64,000 nucleotides of DNA. Origin: Naematelia aurantialba (Eukaryota; Basidiomycota; Tremellomycetes; Tremellales; Naemateliaceae). Shown piece after piece: positions 1 through 11,624 of the stretch. Positions within the stretch are counted from its first letter, which is position 1, and each line of letters starts with the position of its first letter. The stretch is from positions 1 through 64,000 of the forward strand of contig JAKFAO010000003.1 of assembly GCA_021527695.1 (NCBI GenBank), written 5' to 3'. The notes beneath the pieces are model-generated. The model saw nothing but the letters and a program-made list of their open reading frames with translations. It was not told the DNA's origin and searched no databases. The translations under genes were made by a program, and so were the position numbers.

Positions 1-120
1 CCTACCCCCTAACCCCCTAACCCCTAACCCCCTAACCCCCTAACCCCCTAACCCCCTAACCCCCTAACCCCCTAACCCCCTAACCCCTACCCCCTAACCC
101 CCTAACCCCCTAACCCCTAA
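1..120. repeat. Telomeric repeat tract
   Basis: Tandem units of CCCCCTAA mixed with CCCCTAA fill the first 120 bases. Read toward the chromosome end this is TTAGGGG(G), the telomere repeat of Cryptococcus and related Tremellales. The tract begins at base 1, so the window starts at, or inside, a chromosome end. The unit length varies between 7 and 8 bases, with one CCCCTAC variant. Confidence 0.96.
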
Positions 121-230
121 GGAAGCATCTCTACCTGTCCATGCGTTAACATGCACCTTAAGTGTGGTATGAAAGCCGGGATGCATGCATAAAACGGGAA
201 TGAGGGTCATAATGCTTGAAATCTTGAAAT

Positions 231-255
231 CTGCAACGTCGTCACGACGTTGCAG
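231..255. repeat. Near-perfect palindrome (12-base arms)
   Basis: Bases 231-242 are the reverse complement of 244-255, leaving one unpaired central base. The core arm TGCAACGTCGT recurs in the second hairpin at 337-380. It could be a protein-binding site, a hairpin, or the end of a decayed element. Confidence 0.8.
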
Positions 256-336
256 GCACCGGAACCAACTTGGGGTGGCTTTCGCCACCCAAATTCCCCA
301 ATCAGGAGTTTTTTCGCTCCAATTCACGTGGCCTCG

Positions 337-380
337 CTCTGCCGTGCCTGCAACGTCTGACGACGTTGCATGCGGCAGAG
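337..380. repeat. Compound hairpin sharing the arm of the 231-255 palindrome
   Basis: The inner arms 349-357 (TGCAACGTC) and 362-370 pair across a four-base loop. The outer arms 337-344 (CTCTGCCG) and 373-380 pair again, separated from the inner stem by short bulges. The inner arm is the same sequence as in the palindrome about 110 bases to the left. Confidence 0.75.
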
Positions 381-622
381 AGACAGGCTGGTCACCGCTT
401 GCTGTCCGACCAATCCACAAGCTTCACGGTCTACACCCGTCAGACGTAGGCCAAGCTTAGTAAACCTTTGCGGTCCATCCTGTCTCAAGCCATCACTACT
501 TGGGACAGGTTCATGACACAGGGACTCATCGAATGGATTACTAAGGGACGGAGCACGTTCGGGGTGATACGGGTTCCCTTAGGCGATATATCCGAAAAGG
601 GGAAGTGCGATGGATTCCATGA

Positions 623-3240
623 CAATATCCTACAGCGCCGCAGAATGGTGGAGTCACAGAAGAGATCTTTGGGATAGAGGTGAAAGACCCCTGGAGGGCT
701 CTTGAGCAGGTGGAGGAGGGTGAAACCAAGGAGTTTGTCACGAAGCAGAACGAGGTGAGTTGACAGTCACCGGCCTTGCTGATAAGCAGCTATCCCACCC
801 TATCCTTCACGGTCACCCAGCCAGGGAGCACCTCGAAGCCACAGTGGAGCAGTGCTACGCTTACGCGAGGGCTTCGTGCCCAATGCTCCAGGGAGATGGA
901 TACTATTACTGGATGTTCAATGAAGGGACATGGCCACGAGAGGTGATGGTACGGTCAAAAGACCTGAACCACTTCGGCAAGACACCGGGCAAAGATGGAC
1001 CAGAGATCTTCTTTGACCTGACAAAGGAGAAGAACATGTCGCTTTATGCGTATGGATGGAGTCCTAGTGGAAAGTATTGGACCGCGGTGCTGCAAGCCTC
1101 GGGGTGAGTACTTGGTAGACCGCGATTCTGACATGTTAGTTCCGACTGGCAAACCATTCGAACCATCGACACGCACACCAAGAAAGCGATCGAGCCCGAC
1201 CTTGGCCATTCCAAATTTACTTTCGGCGCATGCTACATCGGCGACCAAGGCTTTCTATACAAAGGAGCGATGTACCGACCTGACGAAGGACACTTGGAGG
1301 AGCCGGACGGCCATTTTGCTTTGTTCTTTCACTGTCTTGGAACATCCCAGGCTCAAGACGTGGTAATCTGGCGTGGTACCGGCGTGGGCGGCGAGGATCG
1401 GTTCTTTGGCATGCCTCATGTCTGCTCATCGGACAAGAGGGAAGGCAGTGGTAAGCGGTCGTGGCTCATGCTCGACGTATACCACGATGTCAGCCCAAAA
1501 TCGGAGACGTGGATGGTCGAGCTGCCAAAAAATATCACATCAGATATTGGACAGGAGCTTGCTCGGTTGGTGAAGGAGGAGTGCCGGTGGACCTCGAGGG
1601 GGTATACGGGTATGACAACGTGTGAGTGCAGCGCTCCTGCGGCACTGACGCGGCAGATGCTGGCACATTATCCGACGACACGCATCTGTTCCTCTCCACG
1701 TCTGACGGTTGTCTGCAAGGGCGGATTCTCGCCGCCGACGTGGCGGAGTGGGACTCGTCCAAGCCAGAGGACCTGATTTCCTTGCGAGAAATCGTTGCGG
1801 AAGATTCCGAACTTCACCAACTCCATTCTGCCCACTTGATTGCCGATTCTGTTCTCGTCTTGGTGTATCTCCGCCACGCTTGCGCTGCAGTCGTCTTCGT
1901 CGATGCTAGAACTGGCAGACCCCTCGGATCTACCGACGCCGCAGGAACACACGGAGACGTCGTCATCGACCTTGCTGTCGAGGTACCTGTCCCCGACGGG
2001 GAGCTCACCGAGCACAAGTGTGTCAACGGAGAGGTCGTCATACCAAAACATGGCTCAATCTCCGCCGTGTCGAGTCGATCTGACGCCAGTGATTTTTACT
2101 TCGCCGTTGAAACTTTTGTTGCGCCACTTTATGTGCTCAGCGGTCGGCTTGTCAAAACTAAATTCGGCAGTGAGATTGATGTCAGCGCTCTTGGAGCGGA
2201 CGCATGGTCAAGCCCTGCTCGACGTGGTGATCTCGTTTGCGATCAAGTCTTTTATCCATCCTTCGATGGAACAAAAATCCCACTCTTCATTTGCCATCCT
2301 GCCGACCTCGACATGTCGAAGCCCCACCCTACGCCGGTACATGCGTACGGAGGATTCGCAGAGCCGATGGTTCCTCATTTCGATCCATTGTTCGTCAGCT
2401 TCATGCGCAATCTGCGTGGAGTGTAAGTCTAGGGTGACGGCGTCGTGCTGACTCAATAGTGTTGCGATCGCGTGCATCCGAGGCGGTGGGGAGTACGGCG
2501 CTCTGTGGCATGAAGCAGCTACCGGCCCGTTGCGACATGTCGGGTTCGAGGACTTTGCCTTTGCTGCGAGGTATCTTCAGACCAAGGGCATCACCGAGCC
2601 ACGCCTCACTGCTTCATATGGCATATCCAACGGTGGGTTGCTGGTCTCTGCGTGCATGAATCGACACCCGGAACTATTCGGCGCAGTCTTTCCAGACGTC
2701 GCTCCGACGGACCTTGTGCGATATCACAAATTTGTGAGTAACCGCTTGGCGAGCCCAGCTGATGTCAGACGCTCGGTCGATTGTGGATGGCAGAGTACGG
2801 GTCACCGGAGGAGCCCGAATCGTTGCCGTATCTCCACACCAATTCCCCGCTCCACAACGTCGATCACCACCCGTCCGTCGTCTACCCTGCAGTGTTGATC
2901 ACCACTGGGGACCACGATACCCGTGTGGTACCTAGCCATTCCCTCAAGTTCTTGGCAGAACTGCAAAGTAGGTTATGCTATAGAAATGACACGCTGACAG
3001 TCAGCTGCCAAAGCTACTAACAAGAACATTTTGTGAGTCACGCTTCATGATAGCGCTGACTTCTAGCCTCGGCCGGATATACGAGAACGCCGGTCACGAA
3101 GGTGAGGATATACTACGTATGGCTCGTGCTAATGTAACACAGCTGGAAGCAAGCCAGTCGCGCAAAAGGTAGAAGAAGCGGTAGATCGCCTTGTCTTCAC
3201 TCTCCTCTCGATGAAGCCAAGCGCAGAGTACAGCGTTTAG
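623..3240 (+). CDS. Prolyl oligopeptidase (S9 family), 5' end unresolved
   Basis: A cytosolic-type serine peptidase that cuts short peptides after proline. The N-terminal propeller reads through VKDPWRALEQ (about 680) and GDGYYYWMFNEGTWPRE (about 890). The catalytic part carries IRGGGEYGALWHEA (about 2480), the nucleophile motif GISNGGLL (about 2625), the Asp motif GDHDTRVVP (about 2910) and the His motif NAGHEAGSKP (about 3092-3155, split by an intron). It ends at TAG 3238-3240. At least seven short introns are needed, for example 755-789, 1105-1140 and one starting near 2427. The beginning is uncertain: just upstream the frame reads W-I-P-stop-Q-Y-P-T-A-P (611-640), where relatives have W-x-P-G-x-Y-P. 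So the gene may carry a nonsense codon, or a first exon lies upstream. All three catalytic residues are present. Confidence 0.85.
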
Positions 3241-3801
3241 ATGGATGTATTACTGTATGACTGTTTGGACCAACGCGTGCATGTTGTAAGAGCGTTGGGG
3301 CATACTGTTTGTCATGACCCGTTCGGATTGTCATGACCCACAGTACCGTGGCGTGGCCCATCGTGGAAAGGCTTACAGTAGCAAACAGTGGAAAGTCTTA
3401 ATCGTGGAAGTACTTGTATGGCTAAACCTACCCAAGCCAGTCGATCGGGCAGTGGATGCAACGAATAAAGTGTCGCCCTTGCCCGATCCACAACTGACGT
3501 TCGCCGATGAGCGGGGTGTCACGACGGACACCGATTACCTTGCTCCGAGTCCCTGAACTCGGGATCTCGACTACCGCCATCCAATATGAATACTCTTCTT
3601 GTACTACTCTCTACTCCACGCAAGTGTGTTTCCGCTTTGTACAGCCAAGGCAGGAGATCACATTTTGCTCAGTCCAAAAACGGTTTCCGTCTCTTTTGCT
3701 CCACTACATACGATGGTGACATGGCCCCTTGAGCTGCTAGTCTGGTCCAAAAGTCCGTCAACATACTGAGCGCAGCTCCAATGTCAAAGCTCGCATGGTT
3801 T
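3241..3801. other. Convergent intergenic spacer
   Basis: This lies between the 3' ends of the peptidase and of the zinc-cluster regulator. I see no coding frame, tRNA or repeat that I can support. Confidence 0.6.
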
Positions 3802-6113
3802 CTACGCGATCAGTTCAGCTCTTTGCACTTCGTCATCGTACCCAGATTCCGCCAGCAACTCGTATGCTGTTCGGCGCATCGGGTGCCCGGGACCCATGTT
3901 GAGGCCCGCGATCAAAATGGGCCACGTCAACCTGCTGGATCAGCTGGATACCCCGCTCCTCCTGGAATGGGACAGCTGTCTGACCATGTGACTTTTCCAT
4001 AGATCGTCAATAGCTCCGTGCACAACTCGATAATGGCTGCTACCGCTGCTTGGATCCTTGGGTCCTGCTCGGGCACGCCAAACACTCTCCTTAAGAGGCG
4101 GATCCGAATGGCATGGCGGTAAGAATGGTTCCCGTACTGTGTTTTCGGATGAAATGGCGTAAAGTTGCATGCGTTGTCCCAGACGTCCAGCTCGGCAATG
4201 AGACCCTCGGCTTCGCTTCGCAGCATCGCTTTGGCAGCGTCCTCTTCGTCCGGGACAGTGTCTTCTGCTGGTGAATTGCTGGCATTCAAGCGAGTCACGG
4301 CACGCAGAGGCAAGTGGAGATCGAAGCCTTTAGAGTGTATTCCTTTGCCCTTGGTAGATCTTGTCTCTTGTAGTGTCCAGCCGGTATTCTTAACTTTGGC
4401 CACCAGTGCGCACGTCTGAGAACCGTCAGCCAGAGCCTTTGAGAGTGATGTAACGTACCCTAGCAATGACATCGACCATTCCTCTTGAGATCCCAAACAT
4501 CCGCTCCACCGACTCCCAATCGTCATCACCCTTGGACCACTTTTCAGCCTCGAAGAACCAAGGAGTAAAGGCCGTGTTCAACAATGTTGGCGCACATCCG
4601 GTGGTCATGCACCCAAAAACATCCCGTATGGCGAGCTGCTCAAGAAAGAATCGAAAAGATGACATGGAATCATGAGATCCCTCTTTGATCAGACTTTCGG
4701 CACCTCCTAATCGTTCGACAAGTTGTAGGACGGACGTGAGTAGTTCGTGCCACGAATCGTCCGCAGCAAGGCTCTTGAACGAATCAGGGGTGAACTAGTG
4801 AAAATATTTTCCCATGAACACCACTCACACTCGCAATGGTGCAAGACAACAATGCAGCCATGATCAGCTCAATGTCCCCTTTGGCCAACGCCACTCCAGT
4901 TCTGTCTTGATCATCGGCTGCCTTGCGAACGTGCGACAGGACTTTGGACTTTGCTTCAGCTACGATTTTCCATGCGGCGCGGAGGTTGAAAGGATCATGC
5001 TTGTATCGAAGGTGTACCGCGCCAACGGCTAGCATAGCCGTACGTAGGGCATCGGCGGCAGAAGATACCCTGCCTCATCAGTGAGCAGAGAGGTGATGCT
5101 AGAGAGGTGATGCTCACCCTGGCAAGTGATTAAACGCGAGCGGGGCATGAATGATCACCCATGGGTTCCATGGTCGTTGCCATCGCTCAAAGGCCATAAT
5201 GATGTGGACAGTCTCCAATAGGTAATGTCGCATCACCAGACGCTCCTCAACCGACGGAAAATATGGTTGTAGAAACGCACTGATAATGATCAGCCAAATA
5301 CCGTCTGTAGTCACTCACGGATCAGCCATCATCTCAGCCGTCTTGGAAGGGTGGACGAGCTCATTAGACAGCCAATTTGACCGCAGTGTATCATACGAGT
5401 CGGCGACTGCAGTCTCGGGTAGGAAATCCGGAGGTAAATAAAACCTCGATTTCTGGAGCGGAGTAGGGAGTTGAAAGTTGGTCAAGAATCGGAGTGGATG
5501 GTCAAAATCAGATGGAAAAGGGTTCGCTGCTCGATTAAGGTCTGAATATTGAGTGATGGAATGCGGCAGCTGATCAGGTTTGAGCAGAGAGAGACTGAGC
5601 AACGCGTCGGCCGAGGTGAAGTCTGGGAAGGTTGGATTGATGGGCAGCGTGGTCGCTGGGATTCCCTCTTGAGGGGTCAGACTATGGGTACTACTCGTCG
5701 AAGGGGTAGGTCCAGTCGTCCTCCGCCGTTTCGCAGAAGCGGCGCCATTTGAGCGGTTATCATCCGCCCAGATGCACTACGCGGCGATCAGGCGCTCGAA
5801 CACACGTCGACAGCCATAAAGAAAGAGGAGGGAGATTGTGGAGACTGACCTGCCGACTCTTGATGGCACATCTTGCACAGTTTGGCTTTCGCTCGTCACA
5901 TTTCACTCTGCGTCTCCGACAGGTCAGACAGCCCGACCGCGATCGAAAGTTGACTCCTTGCCCGTGCTGATCCGAAGCCTGAGCCTCAGCCTGAGACTCA
6001 GCCTGAGCCTCAGCCTGTGCCTGAGTAGATGACGCCGATGTTTGGCTCGGTTGGGTCGTGTCGAGAGGCTCAGCAAGAGGCTGGATCATGGAAGGTGATG
6101 CTTCAGCATCCAT
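3802..6113 (-). CDS. Zn2Cys6 transcription factor
   Basis: A fungal zinc-cluster regulator. It starts MDAEASPSM at 6113. A Gln/Ala-rich stretch of repeated AQAEAQ units precedes the cluster SGCLTCRRRRVKCDERK, then CARCAIKSRQ. The sixth Cys (CIWADD) lies across an intron near 5776-5857, so the motif is complete. The long C-terminal half is helical and lacks any other domain I can name; it resembles the fungal-specific transcription factor middle region. The last exon, after an intron over about 3930-3995, reads LTWPILIAGLNMG and stops at TAG 3802-3804. An unspliced stop at 3927 is probably intronic. The gene is divergent from methylmalonate-semialdehyde dehydrogenase, 223 bases apart, so it may regulate beta-alanine or valine breakdown; this is inferred from position only. 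Confidence 0.88.
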
Positions 6114-6336
6114 TGGTTTGTGCAGAGTACGAAGAGCGAGGAATTCCGGGTAGCGAGGAAAGAGGAAAGAGAAGGGAAATGGGCAAGTTGAAACCTCGCC
6201 TCGAACCACGTGGCTTGGCCGAGTTTTTATTGCCCCAGTTGTCGTGGGCAACCGTGCGACTGGGCCACCTAGACATCCCTTGTTCAACTTTGTGTGCAAG
6301 CATCCAGCAGCGAACGCCGGGAATCTAGCGCTCGAA
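6114..6336. promoter_or_regulatory. Shared divergent promoter (regulator / MMSDH)
   Basis: A 223-base gap between two divergent ATGs. It contains the palindrome CCACGTGG at 6206-6213, an E-box-like CACGTG core of the kind bound by bHLH factors. No clear CGG-N-CCG zinc-cluster site was found by eye. Its use as a promoter follows from the arrangement. Confidence 0.5.
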
Positions 6337-8423
6337 ATGGTTCGCAAATACCTTTCTTCAAGCGGACAGAGAGCTTTTGCATTGCGGACATATGCATCCG
6401 CGAGCCATGGCCAACTCGAGGCCTATGGTAAGCTGGCCGAGCGGCCATGGGAGGGGACCTCGGTCAACGGCAGTCCAGTGAAGAATTTCATCAAAGGGCA
6501 GTTCAAGGAGAGCAGCACCAACACTTTCTACGATGTGCGAGATCCAGTAAGTATGCTCTCGGCAGGAAATTGGAGAAATCCTGACCTGGCAGGCTACCAA
6601 CCAACTAGTGGCGCGGACACCACAGACAACATCGGACGAGCTCCGTGAGGCAGTGGAAAGCGCACATGAAGCTTGGTCGACATGGAAGAAGACGAGCTTC
6701 TTCAGTCGTCAGAACATCATGCTCCGGTACGTCTAATCTAAAGGGCCACAGTCATTCTGTCATGTGACCTCTGCCTGGGTGGGACTTGACCGTGCCAGCT
6801 ATCAAGCCTTGATTCGGCAATATCAGTCACAAATCGCGGCGAATATCACCTTTGAACAGGGTAAAACCCACGCCGATGCAATGGGCGACGTATTTCGCGG
6901 TCTCCAAGTAGTCGACACGATGACGGCCATTCCATCGTTGATGAAAGGCGAAAGTGTAGAGGTAGCCACGAACATGGACACCACGAGCATCCGCTTGCCC
7001 CTTGGAGCCACAGCCGCCATCTCCCCGTTCAATTTCCCAGCCATGAGTGAGCATATCTTGGTAGCTCAACAGTACAACGAGCTCATATCCACAGTTCCTC
7101 TGTGGTCGATACCCACCGCGATAGCCACTGGTAACACCCTCGTGTTGAAGCCGTCCGAACGCACACCCGGAGCTTCCATGATACTCGCCGAGCTAGCCAA
7201 GGAAGCTGGGGTACCGAACGGTGTCCTGAATGTTGTCCACGGGGCGCATGACACGGTCAACGGAATCCTCGACGCCCCCGAAATCAAGGCGATTTCTTTT
7301 GTGGGCGGAGACAAAGCAGGCACCTACATCCACGGTCGCGGAACGGCGCAGGGCAAACGAGTGCAGAGCAACCAGCAAGCAAAAAACCACTGCGTCTGTT
7401 ATCCAGTCGTTCCATGTTTCCCCACTAACTACAAGCCTAGGTTCTCCTCCCCGATGCTAACCGAAATGACTCGCTTAATGGTATTGTGGGCGCTTTTGCT
7501 GGAGCTGCCGGTCAGCGCTGCATGGCATTGTCTGTGTGTAGGTTTATGTTTCCCCTCATTGTGTTTTCGGCTGCGTACTGAAGAAGTCAGTGATCACTGT
7601 CGGTTCTGCGAGAGATTGGATTCCTGAGCTGGTCGAGCGTTCCAGAACCCTCAAAGTAGGGAGTGGATTCGACAAGGATACCGATGTGTGAGTGGAAGTA
7701 TGACTCAATGATGCTGATTAACTACAGTGGACCTGTCATTTCGCCGCTTGCCCGAGACAGGATCAACGATCTCATCGAGACCGCCATTCCCGAGGGCGGT
7801 GAGCTTCTGCTGGACGGCCGCAACCCGACCGTCCCAGGTTTCCCAGATGGTAATTGGGTTGGACCGACTATCATCCGGGGAAAACCGCATTTGACCACAT
7901 ACACGTACGTATTTCGCTGACTATCTCTCACCCCAATGTGTGAATTCGATGCTCATGTCGAAAGCACGGAGATATTCGGCCCAGTCTTGTTTGTCATCGA
8001 GGTCCGCGTCCATCTAAACAACTTGGTCATGGTATCCTAACACATAGCAGGCTGAAACGGTGGACGACGCAATCTCCATCATCAATCAAAACCCCTACGG
8101 CAATGGGGCCTCGCTCTTCACCTCTTCCGGTGCCGCAGCGCGGTACTTTACTCATCAAGTGGAACCTGGGCAGATTGGCATCAATGTTCCCATCCCCGTC
8201 CCTGTGCCGACTTTCAGCTGGAGCGGAAACAAAGGCAGCTTCCGGGGCGAAATACCTTTCTGTGCGTAAAGTCCAATACGTACTGTACTTTCGATACTAA
8301 ACTGGAACAGACGGACCGCAGGGCCTCAATTTCTATCTTCAAAATAAGACTGTAACGTCGAGCTGGAAGGTGTCAGATGTGGATAGTACACGGAGCCTAG
8401 TCTCTATGCCTTTCCACTCGTAG
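6337..8423 (+). CDS. Methylmalonate-semialdehyde dehydrogenase (ALDH6 family), mitochondrial
   Basis: It oxidises malonate or methylmalonate semialdehyde to acetyl-CoA or propionyl-CoA with CoA and NAD+, in valine and beta-alanine catabolism. It begins [20 protein letters not shown], a typical mitochondrial presequence. Family landmarks follow in order: [67 protein letters not shown], the active-site segment [11 protein letters not shown] (about 7495-7535) and the tail [16 protein letters not shown]. Introns are short; for example 6547-6592 restores DPATNQ and 6727-6798 restores LRYQ. The stop is TAG 8421-8423. One oddity is QSNQQAKNH, where most relatives have N-M-G-A-K-N-H. The gene faces the GABA/beta-alanine transaminase tail to tail, 238 bases away, and the two catalyse consecutive steps from beta-alanine. 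Confidence 0.93.
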
Positions 8424-8661
8424 GCAAAAGTCATTTGATAATCATCATAGCATATTGCACACCATGCGACCACATTCCTGCGCTAACAATCTCATGATTT
8501 TTCCACTAAAACATTGAGACCGAAAGTAACGAAAGCAGACCGGTCTGAATGTAGCCACAATGCATGCTTCAGCGTAAGCCCGACTAGACGACTGAACGAA
8601 AGAACACTGTGCACGAGTCATATGCATGATGATGTACGAGGAAAGGCTACCCAGTCGAATG

Positions 8662-10563
8662 CTATAAAGCCTTGAGGCTGGTCTCGACCGCGTCGCACAG
8701 AATCTCCTGATGTTTGCTCCCAAATGTGAGCATAGGTCGAAGTCGGACCGTGCGTTCGCCACAACCCCCCATCAGTACACCAGAATTGCGCATGCGCTGC
8801 AGGAAAGCGTCGCGTTCTGCAGCCGTCACAAAGTCCCATGAGAGGAAGGTACCCCGTCCGTGCCCCCGGAGATTCTCAACATGGCCGTCATTGGCAAATA
8901 TGGATGCGAGCGAGGCGGAGAGGGAGGAGCCGACAGATGCCGCGTGAGTCACGAGGTCATTCTGTTTGATAATTTCAATGATCTTGCGTGCCTGCAGTGC
9001 TCGCACGGGATCCCCCTTATGACGACTCTTCAGCTCGGTCGCGGAGATGCGTGGCAATGCGTCACTCACCATCCACGTTCCATAGATACGATAAGGCGTG
9101 TTTGGCCGGGTTTCCTTTTTGTGGAACACCCCGCTGGCCTGCATTTTCTTTGAAAAGGTAACGAAATCCGGCTCGTCTCCCTCTGCCAGGCCCCAGTGCT
9201 CGTGCGCCCAAAACTTGCCCGTAGCGCCAACCCCGGTCTGCACTTCGTCCACGATGAAGTACGCGCCGTGCTTTTTGGCCAACTGGCGAAGAGAGCGGAA
9301 ATATGACGGCGAGGCGTGCTTGTCTCCGCCCTCGCTCAGTACAGGCTCGATGATAACGGCGGCGACCGGTCGGGTGGATTTGCTGTCAGTGTCAGCAGCA
9401 GCCCCATGTACGGCAGAACGCTGGCCGTTACCTCTTGATCAAAACGTCTTCGTACGCCTCCAAACATCGCTCCTCCTCGGCCTCGTTATCCAGAACGTGA
9501 TCCTCAAGAGGGTATTTCAGCTGAGGGAAAGGGGACACCGGCCAGTCGAAAGCGGGAATATCAACCTGGTTCGTGTCAACTCGACCTGCACCTAATTCCT
9601 AGCATGTGCACTAGCCTTGTGGATTGCTTTTGAGCGAGTGGCTGATAGGGAGCCAAAGAGACGACCGTGAAATCCAGAAGAGAAGGAAAGAATAGTAAGA
9701 TCTGGGCATCCTGGCTGCTGGTTGAGCATACAGCTTTCTAACTTCCGTCAGCTGTGTTCCGTGGACCGCAGACAGAGACATGCCAAGTTCTTCTTGTGTG
9801 AATCCGCTCAGGCCCCTCTCTCGTGCCCTATACGCCATGAAAGCTGCCTTGAAGGCATTTTCTGTGGTGGATCAGCCTGCGGGCCAGACGACTGAGTTGT
9901 GCTAGAAACGAACCGTTTGCACTACTCCCGCACAATGTGGTCATGAGCTGATCGAGACCCTTGGGTGCAACGGTCATCAACCCTGTCCGAAGCCACTCCT
10001 CCCACTGGACTGGTGGGAAAGAGCCCAGGGCTGGGCGATTCATCGCTGCGTGAACAAAGTCTGCCTACCGCTCGTGAGTGAGATTCCGGGCCTCCGATGA
10101 GATGCTGATTTACCGATCGAGCCAAGTCGAGGAGGTCTGGGACGTTGTAGCCAAGTCCGATGGACGATATTTGAGCAAAGACGTCGAGCAAGACATTTCC
10201 ATCGGCATCCACGAGAAAGTTCCCTGCCGCGAACGTCAGTCCAGTCTTCACCATCCGGCCAAGGAATGTGCTTACCGCTCGACTTGTTATAGTCTGCGAC
10301 CAGGACATGGGTCGCATTGTCCTGTACGGCGCCAATACCAGCTGACTATGTCATCTTGTCAGTCTACGTGGACATCCTTAGCGGCCAGAGAAGCATCTCA
10401 CAGCATCGCGACTACATGGTCCTGGAACGGCATCGGTCAAAACGTGTGGCCGAGACGGCTCTTCCGGGATGAGGTCGACCGAGGAAAAGGCGCGGACGGA
10501 ACACCATCGACGGGATCGTGCTGCTGATCGGAGCACTGACGAGTACGCTGGTAGGGACAACAT
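8662..10563 (-). CDS. 4-aminobutyrate (GABA)/beta-alanine aminotransferase, mitochondrial
   Basis: A class III PLP-dependent transaminase that moves the amino group of GABA or beta-alanine to 2-oxoglutarate. It starts [19 protein letters not shown], a probable mitochondrial targeting peptide. Eukaryotic GABA-transaminase blocks follow: [110 protein letters not shown] and the PLP-lysine region FVTFSKKMQ. It ends LKAL then TAG at 8662-8664. About seven short introns are inferred. Substrate choice between GABA and beta-alanine cannot be told from sequence, but the facing methylmalonate-semialdehyde dehydrogenase would handle the beta-alanine product, malonate semialdehyde. Confidence 0.93.
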
Positions 10564-11179
10564 GATGACCGCAGCTCTAGCCGGTACTGCAAGAGTCGCT
10601 GCTGGAGAGATGGTACAAGGTAATCGACGGGGAGAAAAATACCTGCCGTGATTTTACCTCGGCTCGTAAAACTCGCCAAGGGATTTCTCGGCTAAAGACT
10701 ACTACTGGTCCTTTTCCGCTTTTGGTGACGAACTGAGAACAGGAGAGCCTCCTGGCCAATCATGGTACAATTTCGCAACGATGCGACGAGTCATACGAGA
10801 CTGCAAGGAGTCATGCTGCTCATTGGGCACATTCAGACAGTTTACGGTTATCCTTTTCAACCTCCATCAAAGCCAGAGTCTTCCATGCGTGTCTAGCACT
10901 CATCACGTCGAGGCGTCGGAATCTCCCAGTTCAGATATGATAAACCAAACTGAGGATGCGGCGTCAAAGTATTATTACATACTCATCGTCTCCTAATCAG
11001 CAATAAAACGTCAGAGGAAAAATACACAACAGCATCAGGTTGTGGTGGGTTACAAAGTGATTTATGCACTTCCCCACACTCAAACATTTGGGGGCAGTTG
11101 TTCGATGAGACAGATCTCTTGCATTGCCTGCCAAACAGACGGCATTTACTAATTCTAGGGACAAAGGGGAATCCAAGCC
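10564..11179. other. Transaminase upstream region and left flank of the retroelement
   Basis: This is the promoter side of the minus-strand transaminase. The right edge reads AATCCAAGCCACCAAGC; its last six bases coincide with the terminal hexamer of the mobile element. No supported gene. Confidence 0.5.
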
Positions 11180-11237
11180 ACCAAGCACCTCTTCGTCCGT
11201 CTTGTCTTGGGCCTCAGCGATGCATGCAGTCCTGCCT
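11180..11237 (-). repeat. Split direct repeat B2 (element 3' end)
   Basis: It is identical over 58 bases to 11495-11552 (B1). It begins ACCAAGCACCTC on the plus strand, the outer boundary of the element. About 154 bases of unique, pyrimidine-rich sequence with a duplicated TCTCCTCCAATCCTC unit separate it from repeat A2. Confidence 0.85.
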
Positions 11238-11391
11238 GGGTGGGCAGGGAAGACTGCGGCAGCTATGAGTCTATAAACTCTGTCTCCTCCAATCCTCATC
11301 TGTCTGTCTCCTCCAATCCTCGTCCTCCTGTATCCTTATCCTTGCATTCTGCTCCATCCCCAGCCTGTCCATCGCGGGTGTGGGTGGGCGG

Positions 11392-11552
11392 GAGCGATGT
11401 TCGGACGGTATGGGATGCTTGGTCGAGGTAGAAATGCGATGGAGAGAGAGATCTCCCTCAGCCGGAGCCTTCATACCTCGTTGCCACGTGGCTTACCAAG
11501 CACCTCTTCGTCCGTCTTGTCTTGGGCCTCAGCGATGCATGCAGTCCTGCCT
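11392..11552 (-). repeat. Internal repeat junction A2 + B1
   Basis: A2 (11392-11501) is identical to the terminal repeat at 16196-16305, and B1 (11495-11552) is identical to the other end at 11180-11237. The two overlap in ACCAAGC. This junction looks like the two element ends joined head to tail, as expected if it templates the circular intermediate. A2 also contains the perfect palindrome GCCACGTGGC (11483-11492) and an inverted GCTTGGT (11417-11423) matching the terminal ACCAAGC. Confidence 0.85.
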
Positions 11553-11624
11553 TTCCCCAGGGCGGAGCTCTGCCGGCTCGAGCCCCCGAGAGGTCGGCAG
11601 GACAGGACTGCCCAGGGAGCGGAG

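Larger units (their letters stand above)
121..622. other. Subtelomeric spacer without a supported gene
   Basis: This stretch lies between the telomere and the first recognisable gene. It holds two hairpin-forming palindromes (listed separately) that share the same TGCAACGTC arm. Short open frames here resemble nothing I recognise. A possible first exon of the downstream peptidase may lie at its right edge. Confidence 0.6.

Noticed and set aside
3927..3996. Zinc-cluster regulator ending at the in-frame stop at 3927
   Set aside because: Splicing out about 3930-3995 gives a better C-terminus (LTWPILIAGLNMG) typical of the family, ending at 3802.
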